A stretch of 64,000 nucleotides of DNA from Hyaloscypha bicolor E (taxonomy: Eukaryota; Ascomycota; Leotiomycetes; Helotiales; Hyaloscyphaceae): contig NW_020194518.1 of assembly GCF_002865645.1 (NCBI RefSeq), positions 62,001 to 126,000 on the forward strand. Direction: 5' to 3'. A model generated the notes under the pieces. That model was not told where the DNA came from, made no database searches, and saw nothing but the letters and a program-made list of their open reading frames with translations. Positions 38,334 through 47,704 of the stretch are shown here, piece by piece. The position numbers were made by a program, and so were the translations under genes. How positions within the stretch are numbered: position 1 is the stretch's first letter; each line of letters opens with the position of its first letter.

Positions 38334-40586
38334 ATGCTCGACTCTTTTGAGATTCTCACCACTTCTGGTGTTGTGCTGTGGTCCAGATCATATGCGCCAA
38401 CAAGCCCGTCTATCATCAATAGTCTCATTACGAATGTCTTTATTGAAGAACGAACGCTTCCAGGAGCTGGGATAGCCGATGACATCTCTGCAGCAAACAA
38501 TCCTCCTTACAAGCACGACCAGCATACATTGAAATGGACAACTGTGAAGGAGCTGGGTTTAATATTTGTGGTAGGTTGTGACAATCCAACCTCGAGCTCT
38601 CCTCCACCAGTATCCTTACCTAACTGAAGGTAGGCTGTTTACCGGTCACTTCTACACCTATCCTGGATTGACAAACTTGTCGACAATATCAAGACGCTAT
38701 TTATTGACCTATATGGAGACCAATTGAAGAAGCCACATACTACATTGGTTGAATGCCACTTTGACGAATATTTTGATCAACAGATACGTGAACTCGAGAA
38801 GACAGCACTGAATCAGGACACAAGAGTCGCTGAATCTGCTGCTCTGGTGGAAGAATCTCCTCCTTCAATCTCACAAAGCTTCGGGGATGAGCGTCCTCCT
38901 TTGCCTGGAATTCTATCAAGAGGTTCGCGGCTGATTTGACGACTTAGTACAGAACTGACTTGGTACAGGACAATCAAAGAACACCTTCAAGGACCTAACA
39001 TCAAACGAGTCAACGCCTATTGCTACACCAGATACGTCTCGTCCAAGCACACCCGCAGGTCATATCCTCACCGGAAAGGCTGGACCTGGAGGAAAAGGTT
39101 CGCGAAGAGCTCGCAAGGCCGCTAATGCGCCCTCGGCCCACGCATCATCAGGCGAAGAGTCGTACGCGAAGAAGAATAGAGCAGGAAAGGCTGCTGCGCC
39201 AAAGAAGGGCAGAAAATGGGATGCCGAGGGGTTAGCAGACGAGGACAGTGGCACCCCGCTAGATTATTCTGCACCAGCAAATGGTGCCACATCCGGAGAC
39301 GAGGAAGTAAAGGATCGGTCGGGAGCTGTTGAAGAAGTCGATTCGAAGTCATGGGGCTCTAAAACCGGTGGGCGGTTTGTTCTTAAGGATCTAGACGACC
39401 AAGTCCAGTCTATCTTAGCCTCTGCAGATGCGAAGAAGTCAGACACGGCAGCAGCACCAAGTGGTATAGTGGGCTCTAGCTTGAGTGCGATTGGTGGACT
39501 TTTCAGGAATGTTGTGGGAGGAAAGACTTTGACGAAAGAAGATTTGGACAAGGCTATGAAGGGTATGGAAGATCATCTTCTGCGAAAAAACGTTGCTCGT
39601 GAAGCTGCTATCCGATTGTGCGAGGGAGTGGAAAGGGAGCTCATTGGAGTGAAGACGGGGAATTTTGAGAGTAAGTGTCTCTGGAACTCTTCGTGGGGTC
39701 AATACTAACTTTCAAACAGGCGTCCAAGCCAAAATTCAGACCGCAATGGAATCTTCGTTGCAGAAGATACTAACACCTACCTCTTCGCTCGACCTTCTTC
39801 GAGAAATTGATGCTGTCACCTCCCCGTCTGCAGTTTCGCTGCAAAAACCAAGACCATATGTCATCTCAATTGTCGGGGTGAACGGAGTCGGCAAATCTAC
39901 GAACCTGTCAAAGATCTGTTTCTTCCTTCTGCAAAACAAATACAAAGTCTTGATTGTTGCTGGGGATACGTTCAGATCAGGCGCAGTTGAGCAACTAGCT
40001 GTACACGTTTGTAACCTGAAAGATCTCACCGCTAGAGAAGGAGGAGGAGTCGAACTATACGAAAAGGGGTATGGAAAGGATGCAGCCAATGTTGCAAAGG
40101 ATGCCATAGCTGTGGCAGCACAGAAGGGATACGACGTCGTCTTGATCGATACTGCCGGCCGACGACATAATGACCAGGTAATTTTGTATGAGCCTTATTT
40201 GACCCATTTCACTGACCATATTAGCGTCTCATGTCTTCCCTTGAGAAGTTCGCCAAATTTGCCAATCCAGACAAGATTCTTATGGTTGGAGAAGTAAGTG
40301 CTGTTATTAGTAAATCATCCTTCCCTGCTAATGTCCATAGGCTTTGGTAGGAACAGACTCCGTTGCTCAAGCAAGAAATTTCAATGCAGCATTTGGAAGT
40401 GGTCGATCACTTGATGGATTCATTATCTCAAAATGTGATACCGTTGGAGATATGGTTGGCACTTTGGTCAGCATGGTCCACGCAACGAATGTGCCAGTCC
40501 TCTTCGTTGGTGTTGGCCAACATTACACGGACTTGAGAAACTTGTCTGTGAAATGGGCAGTCGAGAAGTTATTAAGTAGTAACTAG
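38334..40586 (+). CDS. SRP101: Signal recognition particle receptor, alpha subunit
   Basis: SR-alpha docks SRP-ribosome complexes at the ER by a GTPase twin reaction with SRP54. Exons are 38334-38570, 38634-38922, 38969-39670, 39720-40177, 40225-40293 and 40341-40586, giving 666 residues. The N-terminal SRX (longin-like) domain begins MLDSFEILTTSGVVLWSRSY and binds SR-beta. A charged Lys/Arg/Ser linker follows, then the N domain from about residue 330. The G domain has GVNGVGKSTNLSKICFFLL (G1), AGDTFRSGAVEQL, DTAGRRHNDQ (G3), SKCDTVGD (G4) and FVGVGQHYTDLRNL (closing motif). The DKILMVGEALVGTDSVAQ segment spans the last intron. Confidence 0.96.
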
Positions 40587-41344
40587 TAAGATTCATCTAC
40601 TGCGATGTATTGCACTTAATGGTGATCTAGAATCTTTTAAGGACGGCTTTGACCTCGGCCGAGTGACTCTGCATTGTGAGATAGTTAAGATTTGGGGCAG
40701 GTGAGGTGGTAAAACGAGGGCCAGATCGAATTCAGATTATCGCTCGCAGAGGGTGCCGGCTATTTCTCATCTGGGTGAAAGTCTCTGTTACAACACCGCT
40801 CGATGGATCAGCCTCCTCCCGGCTAAATGCAGGTCAGGTCGCTAGGGGATGTCCTATATATTTCCTTTACTTAATCCTCTTCTTTTAAGCCCCAATTTGT
40901 CCTTTTAAGTACCGGAAATTCTGAAACCGCTCGATCAGTATTGAAAGACATACGCTACGAAATTGATGAGGCTTGTAAAAACTTGGTTGTGTGCTAGTGC
41001 TTCCGGGTAAGCCTCTGAAGGGGCGGATTATTTTTAAGTATGTATATTCTAAAAGTTAAAGCGCTGCCTGGATGGAAATATGCTTCACAGTTGTTCTTTT
41101 TTGGCTCTTGCAATTTTCCACGAGCTCGCCTGACAACCTGATGCATCTTTCATCCACGCAATGTCTAGAATGAAATCAAATAGTAGATTGTCTGATATTC
41201 TTGACGGAGTGCTGATAGCTTTTTTAGACTACACACCTCAGTGTTCTCATAACCAATGTATCAAGTCGTAACAAAGGAAAGACCTCGTTTCCAACCTCTA
41301 GAGAGCAGCCGCCTCCAAATCCGGGTCCATCCTCGAACTTCAAA
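40587..41344. other. Intergenic, 758 bp
   Basis: Nothing recognised apart from the esterase promoter. Confidence 0.5.
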
Positions 41345-42626
41345 ATGGACCCCAACCTCATCCTCAAAAAAGCACCACCTCTGCACCAAGCCTGGCTCGC
41401 TCACGAAGAAGCCTTCAATCTCCTCGCCGCCAAACCCGTCATCACAGACCCGAATGTCAGTCAGAAACTCTACAGCGAGACCTGCAAAGCAGTTAATGCA
41501 GAACTGCTCGCCGACAGAGACAAATATCTAACCGAGCACATCGCCACTTTGGAGATGAAATTGGAACCCAATCCAGGCTCAGCTAATGCTCATTCCATTC
41601 CTATCAGAAAATACTTCCCCATTTCATCCAGTCCCGTGACGAAGAACATTGTCGTCTATTTCCACGGTGGAGGACTTTACGTCGGCGATCTAGACAGTGA
41701 AGACTTGACATGTCGTCGAATATGTAAAGCTCTTAATTGCACGGTGTACTCGTCTAGCTACCGCAAGATGCCGCAGTTCACAGCTGATGACGCACTCTCT
41801 GATGCTCTGTGCACTTTTAAAGAGGTCGCCAGTCACAAGAAAGAGGGTAAACTTGTAGTGATAGGGAGCTCGTCTGGTGGACGTAAGTGTTGAGAAGAAA
41901 TTCTCTTAATATTTCTTGCTGTCTCCTGCTTTTCTCCCGAGACAAACTATACCGACCAATTACTGACTTTTCCCTTACGCAGAACTTGCGGGCCAAATTT
42001 CACAGCATTATCGAACTCTTAAGAGCGATTTGATCGATGGGGTGTTGTTGAGAGGGCCAGTAACCTGTAATTCCACGGAAGGTGGCAAGTATTTACCTGA
42101 TCGATTCAAAGATGTGCATACCTCAATGTCGAAAGCGTTTCATACCTCGTTGTTGAGCGGTGCTGCACTGAACAATGAGAACCGGACAACGACAGTGCTG
42201 CCATTGGAAGCGGATGATTTGAGCGGGATGCCGAGACATTGTAAGTGTTGGGGGAGAAACCTTTCCTATTTGCGACTGTTCCACGAGATTTTCTTAAGTC
42301 AATGTCCTCTCCCAAAACAATCCCAATTAAGCAATTACTGACTCCCCCGTTACCTAGGGATCCAGGTCTCAACAAATGATATTTATTACTCTGATGGCGT
42401 TTGCTATGCAGAGGCGTTGAGAGAGGCAGGTGTTGAGGTTAACTTGGATGTTGTGGAGGGATGGCCGCATACATTTTGGTTGAAGGCTCCATATTTGGAG
42501 AGAGCGGTGCAAGCGGAGAGTGATATGATTGAGGGATTGCGGCAGTTGTTGGAATGTGACGTTCAGAAGGTGAAGGTAGTACAGGCGGAGGAGAAGCTTA
42601 TGTCTGTCCTGAGCGACAGACTGTGA
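41345..42626 (+). CDS. Alpha/beta hydrolase, hormone-sensitive-lipase-type esterase
   Basis: Carboxylesterase of the HSL (type IV) family. Exons are 41345-41882, 41983-42240 and 42358-42626, giving 354 residues. The oxyanion-hole motif VVYFHGGGLYVGD and the nucleophile elbow IGSSSGGQ (usually GDSAGG, here GSSSGG) are present. The acid/base part appears as STNDIYYSDGVCYAEALREA and EGWPHTFW, giving a plausible Ser-Asp-His triad. Both introns belong to the introner-like group described separately; the second (42241-42357) is nearly identical to an intron of the permease gene at 21 kb. Removing both introns is required for an open frame, which confirms they are spliced. Substrate is unknown. Confidence 0.92.
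41883..41982 (+). repeat. Diverged introner-like element copy C (esterase intron 1)
   Basis: A 100-nt intron starting GTAAGTGTTGAGAAGAAA and ending CAATTACTGACTTTTCCCTTACGCAG-like. Its first 18 and last 25 or so bases resemble copies A and B, while the middle has diverged. GTAAG at the donor is complementary to CTTAC next to the acceptor. Confidence 0.6.
42241..42357 (+). repeat. Introner-like element copy B (esterase intron 2)
   Basis: A 117-nt intron starting GTAAGTGTTGGGGGAGAAAC and ending ACTCCCCCGTTACCTAG. It differs from copy A (21406-21288) at only about a dozen positions by eye. The insertion phase differs too: phase 1 here, phase 0 in the permease. Confidence 0.88.
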
Positions 42627-42924
42627 GAAAGTTTCTGGACGCAACCTTCGCAATTCGTACGCAATTCATAAGCACCAGGAAACCTTCATTAGACACAGCC
42701 GGGAGGGGTTTAGAGAGAACCAAGTTTCCTCGACGACAGAGTGGGAAGTGCACACTTGTGAGACCTTCATGTGGAGGAGAGTACTGATTATCGATTCTTG
42801 CGTCTTGGTCAAAACACAACAATCAAAGTAGATTCCAGCCAAAATGCCAACATTGTTCGATTCTTCTATCGGACCGCTATTTACAGTAGTACAGATAACA
42901 TAGGGAAAGATGCTCTGTGGTTGT

Positions 42925-43719
42925 CTACAGCAACGAGAGGTCGCCAAATTTTTCCTATTAAACAGTTAGTTGGACCTGGTGCGACTCACGTAATCCAAAC
43001 AATTCAAACATACCTTGTAGCCTGGTACTGACCAGCGCCCCTTGGAAACGAGTTGAGATGTCTTCTCGTCGATGTCTGGGCGAGCAGCAGCGACTTCGTC
43101 CTAAACGCAAATAACCGTTAGCCCCATCCTTCGTGAAGTGTGCCGTCCCGGTAACACATACCACAGTGAGCTCATCAAACGGCCTCGCCTCCTCAATATT
43201 CTTCAACGTTGCCTCCAAATCCTCCAGCTCCAAATCAACACGTCCCTTGGTCTCCTCGGCATTCTTCACAGCCTGTGCCTCAAAAGCCTCAATCGCCTTA
43301 ATCTGTCTCCCAACATCGTATGTCGCGGGCTTGAACGAATTGAAATGCTTCTCAATCTCGTCAACAACGGCTTGGTTCTTCAGAATCGAACGGTAGTGTG
43401 CGAAGTCGACTTTGGAGGACTGCTCGGAGAGTTGGGTTACTCGGCGACGGGCATCCTCGTTGCGCTTCTTGAAGGCCTGGAGGGAGGTGACGGTTTGGCC
43501 GCGAAGACCGAGGGAGGTGGTGACTTTAACCCAGTCGAGCTTGAGCGCTGCACTTCGCTGGAGAGAAGATACGTTAGCTATGATCGGAGGAGAGAGAGAT
43601 GAACGCTTCGGCTAGCCTCCGTGAGGTACGAAGTGTTCCGCGCTTCTGACGGGCACAGCAGAAGTATCGACCTAACGGCTGGAAGGTAATTGGGCGATTG
43701 AACTTACTCCGGCTGCCAT
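42925..43719 (-). CDS. ATP7: ATP synthase subunit d, mitochondrial
   Basis: Peripheral-stalk subunit d of mitochondrial F1Fo ATP synthase. Exons are 43719-43708 (12 nt, MAAG only), 43557-43162, 43100-43014 and 42954-42925, giving 174 residues, the normal length. Family sequence includes [60 protein letters not shown] and the end [18 protein letters not shown], which spans the last splice. The first intron is long (150 nt), a common arrangement in fungal nuclear genes for mitochondrial proteins. No cleaved presequence is evident, as in yeast Atp7. Confidence 0.95.
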
Positions 43720-44172
43720 TGTGATGAGGTTGAGACGATTGAGGAGTGGAGAGTTGGGTCTGCTGAAGTTCTGGCGTCAAATTCCTGGAGCTTTGCCGAA
43801 AGCTAATAGTCACGTGATCGCGAGGAAGGTTAAGGTTCACAAATGGAATTTACGAGTGCCTTACGGATTGGTGGATTTGGTTTTGATGAGACCGTTTTCG
43901 ATGGCTTGCGATTTGGCTTGGTTTACATTTCCAGAGGATTGGAGTTCTTCAAGGAGCCGATTTCCAGTCAAACAGTCCTCAGCAGCAAAGGATCACATCA
44001 GACAAGATCGAAAGCACTCTCTTAACAATTTCTGGAGATGCAATCCATTTTTGCATTTCAGAATATGTGTTTTCTCCCCGGATGTAGGGCATGTCCTAGC
44101 ATCTACCATCACAGCTTCCCCATCAGCCAGGTACCCCACTGCAAGCCAGATTAACCTCACTGGTTACGGACC
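43720..44172. other. Intergenic between ATP7 promoter and EGD2 3' end
   Basis: 453 bp. A plus-strand ORF reading through this region is the shadow of EGD2. Nothing else seen. Confidence 0.5.
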
Positions 44173-45029
44173 CTATATGCTGAGAGCCATAATAGAGTTG
44201 ACTATGTCGTTGTCGTTCTCCTTCAATGCCTTGATAGCCTTGTTCCTCGAGACGCTTGCTTGGGTCATGACCAACTCAATATCCTTGTCCTCGAGACCAG
44301 TAGCATCGACCTCCTCTCCATCATCCTCGTCATCGTCCTTCTTGTCATCACCCGTATCAATGGCCTTGCCCTTGCCATGGTCGTGACCTGAGTGATCATG
44401 GCCCGAGTGGTCGTGTCCAGAGTGGTCGTGAGCCTCAGCAGCAGCCAGTTGTTGAGCAGCGGAAGCTTGGGCTTGGGAGTTGAGATCCTCAATCTTGGCC
44501 TCACCAAAGACACTTAAGAGAGTCAGAAGCTGTTTCATCATTTCAAATATAGACAAGATTGCTCACATGTATGTGTTGCTGGTGGGGGACTTGTAGACCT
44601 CAGGTTGGTTGATGACGAAGAGGATCTGTTTTGAGCATACAGATTAGCCAAAGCGCCCTTCGAAGTACCTTAAGGATTGTAGTCGAGAGCCAGGCTCTGC
44701 AGAATATTCTGCTTCCGGAACATTTTCCTACAGCCTTGGTGATGTTGTTTCCATGCCATGCCTCTTGAATATTGAAAATAGAGACCACTCACGTTCTTTG
44801 GTCTTCTCAGAGTGACTCTGGTGATTCCAGGAACTCTAGTGAGGCCGAGCTTAGCAATTGACTTGCGCGCCTTCTTCTCGTTGCGGGAGTGGACGATTGC
44901 TCCTCCTGCAGGAAGGCCGCTCTCGCCCGTCTCAACCTCAGAGTCAGAGCTCTCGGATCCCTCATCCTCGGCGGTGACATTCTTCGTGGGCTCATCATCT
45001 GGGAGCTCTTCGATACGCGGGTTCGACAT
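44173..45029 (-). CDS. EGD2: Nascent polypeptide-associated complex subunit alpha
   Basis: NAC-alpha pairs with NAC-beta at the ribosome exit tunnel and guards nascent chains. Exons are 45029-44793, 44625-44567 and 44512-44173, giving 211 residues. An acidic N-terminus leads into the NAC domain ([55 protein letters not shown]). The C-terminal UBA domain is [20 protein letters not shown] plus [10 protein letters not shown]. Between them lies a His/Asp/Gly repeat ([20 protein letters not shown]), longer than I expect for this linker. Intron 1 is 167 nt. It contains a 59-nt segment (about 44727-44669) with its own AG and GT borders, which would be out of frame if included. Confidence 0.95.
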
Positions 45030-45644
45030 GCTGGGCGGTACGTCTGCGGTCGAAAAAGTTAGCAGACTGACGTTGTCCGATCTTTGTGAAGATTTCAATA
45101 TTTTGTCGTGTGCGCAAGGGTTGACCTTGTAGACTAGGCAGATTTTCAACTGCACTTCCGGACTTCGAAATTTGTTCTAACTGAAATTCCATGGGAACTC
45201 ACCTAGAAGTATGGACAGTGGAGTAGGAGGAGATGTTCTGGCCCTGATGTTGTCAGGAAGCTCTTTGTGCAGTGGGGTGCGTTCGCTAAAATATCCTAGG
45301 TTGCCGAATATCGAGTTTCTCCAGAAGATGAAGAGCATAGAAGGCAAATTTCACAATAACTAACCCTGTATTTTTGAAAATGACTGTAGCTACGATTTTG
45401 ATTTACGTGAGATATTAAAATCGATGGGTAAATCTTGAACTCATTTTCTTCACTCGGAGCACAGTCAGTTCCTTCACAGCCCAAAATCACAGCAATTATT
45501 TCTAGGAAGCACTTCATTGTCTTTTGAAGTCCATATGCTCGTGACGCCTGTCAAATTTGACGTAGGATACAAAGCTCCCTGAGAAGCAAAGGAATCCAGC
45601 AACCCAATGCAGTCATGCTCGCGATCCCAAACCCATCACCGCAT
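45030..45644. other. Intergenic / 5' leader of EGD2 and 3' end of eL14
   Basis: 615 bp without a supported gene. Confidence 0.5.
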
Positions 45645-46139
45645 CTACACAGCCTTGATCTTGGCCAACGACTTTCGGACCTCGAAACGTGCTTGCTTCC
45701 TCAATCTCATAACCTTGAACCGCTCGAAATCCGTCAATTGTCGTCTCCGCTCCTTTTGGCTGCGCTTCTTGGCCCACGCGCTCTCCTGCCACTTCGCTTC
45801 AATACCGGCCTTCTCCCATTGCGCCTTTACCGCACCAGTTCGTGCACCCCGGGGCAGCTTCTCGAGAACAAGAGGTGTGAGGATGAGTTGTGCGAGAGGA
45901 ATCGATTGACGGGGGACAGCAGTCTTGGTATTTGTTGATGGACCATCGATGAGAGCCTGTGAGTGAGTTAGTATCCCACCCCCAATTTTTTCGACTCGTG
46001 CGATGCCACATACGCGCTTGTGATCGATGATCTCAACGATAGCTGCGAGCTTTCCATCTGAAGGACCTCCGTGAATGAGACAGACACGGCCGACCTCGAC
46101 CAGTCTCCAAGATGATGCCTTGATCTCTGCGTCACCCAT
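45645..46139 (-). CDS. RPL14: 60S ribosomal protein eL14
   Basis: Large-subunit ribosomal protein. Exons are 46139-46014 and 45956-45645, giving 145 residues. [20 protein letters not shown] and the KOW-like [20 protein letters not shown] segment are typical; the C-terminus is strongly basic ([20 protein letters not shown]). The 57-nt intron is a multiple of three and contains no stop, so an unspliced message would insert 19 residues. The spliced form is the one matching the family. Upstream sequence to about 46260 probably holds a leader. Confidence 0.95.
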   Translation of the reverse strand: MGDAEIKASSWRLVEVGRVCLIHGGPSDGKLAAIVEIIDHKRVCGIARVEKIGGGILTHSQALIDGPSTNTKTAVPRQSIPLAQLILTPLVLEKLPRGARTGAVKAQWEKAGIEAKWQESAWAKKRSQKERRRQLTDFERFKVMRLRKQARFEVRKSLAKIKAV

Positions 46140-46520
46140 TGTGATTGATTCTGGAGGATGCCTGTCAGCTTGAAGACTCGTGACTGGCGATAGAGTTGTG
46201 GAAACGTACTGGGCGCTGGTGTCGAGGATTTGTCGTTTTGCTTGGTTGAAGAGACGCTCCTGCGATTTCCCAAAATTCGTGTGTGGTTTACCGAGCCCTG
46301 GCCTCGCTAGAATTTCTTCCGTGTGGCGCTAATGTGACACCAGTCCAAATGTGGGCAGGCGCGCCTTGAATCCAAGCTCAAAATCGAGAAACTTTTGAAG
46401 TTCTTGCAACAACACCTTGACGTCCTCACGATTACATTTGACAGGTCGAACCTCAACGTGCTCCCTTTGATTTTCCTGCCGTCTGGACGAATTTATAGGG
46501 CCTTGTTCTCGGCAGCAGTT

Positions 46521-47002
46521 ATGTCGGATTTTTGGAAGCTAATTGTGAGTATGCCCAGCTCCTCTTTTCCATCCCGAAGATCCCTCCCTACTCCTAATGA
46601 TGATATAATTTGCGATCGACCTAGCATGGTGGCACTCTCGCCGGAGTCGCTATATCGTGCTCGTGGATGACATTCAATCTTACATATTCTGAACATTTCC
46701 TCCCAAAGAAGCTTCTATCACCGCAGCATCTTCGAGTAATTCCGGCTGACCTCTTTAAGCAATGGTCTAGGGCTCGCAGAACCTCCGCATCTACCTATCT
46801 TCACGAATCTGTCTTCCATTCTTTCGAAACCGACGTTGCTATACCAACCTCACTGATACTAAAGATAGAATCCTGTATAGGGTGTCATTTGTGGATAAAT
46901 GGTAAGCAACCTCATATTTCTTCTTTCAGCTCTATGCTGCCACAATTCCCTGCTATGATTACAACAAACGCACTGAAAATAGTGAACTTTTTGAAGTCAT
47001 GA
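46521..47002 (+). CDS. Possible small two-exon gene of unknown function
   Basis: I do not recognise this protein. ATG at 46521 begins MSDFWKLI and is followed at once by a consensus GTGAGT donor. An 80-nt intron with TCCTAATGAT branch and CGACCTAG acceptor (46545-46624) leads to an open exon to 47002, giving 133 residues. The product has one hydrophobic stretch (GTLAGVAISCSWMTFNLTY), suggesting a small membrane protein, and otherwise has no motifs. It could instead be chance, because the C-terminal third looks unconstrained. Confidence 0.3.
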
Positions 47003-47704
47003 ACATTCTAACCAAGATCACTGAGCTCTTTCCAATTGTCACCTATATTCTTCACAAAAGATTTTGGGAGAGCAATCGACTAACTTCTTCATATAGGAAG
47101 TCCATTACTCCACAAATGCGAGTCCTCCTCGTGGGATGGGACTTCTCGCAGTGAACAAAAGCAGCACGAATTTTCAATGTCCCAAGGCAAGTAAACATTT
47201 ATCTCTGAGGAATTTCAATATTCTAGACCCTTAAGGATATTTGAAGGGGCGTGGGCTTTGAATGTACCATAACTCGAAGTATTTGAAATGTTCGATTTGA
47301 CTTGGAACAGTGGAGAATAAGTCCTTTTTTATGTCTCAACTGCGAGGGCTATTTCCCTTTATCAGATGCATGGGTCTGATGTTTTCCTGCCTTTAGTATA
47401 TCAATTAAATGCAATGGAGTTTGAAAGTCTCATCATGTAATCATTCTTTTATCGCTAATTTCTGTCATCTGGAGGTCCTCGCCCCAACAGAACAATGTTT
47501 TCTTTGGCCTGGTCATTGCCTGGCTCTCGAAGCTTGTCTTTCTTTGCCCTCATCTCGCGCACTTCAGGCAGACGGCATCCAGTCAGCATCCCAGCAAATT
47601 GGGAGAAAATATCAACGCAATCAAACCAAACATGCAAAAGCAACGCACACTCTCACCGCACTGCCTAATCACCACACTTTTCACCATTCCACTATTTCCC
47701 TCAC
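47003..47704. other. Intergenic, 702 bp
   Basis: 3' side of the methyltransferase gene. Nothing recognised. Confidence 0.5.
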
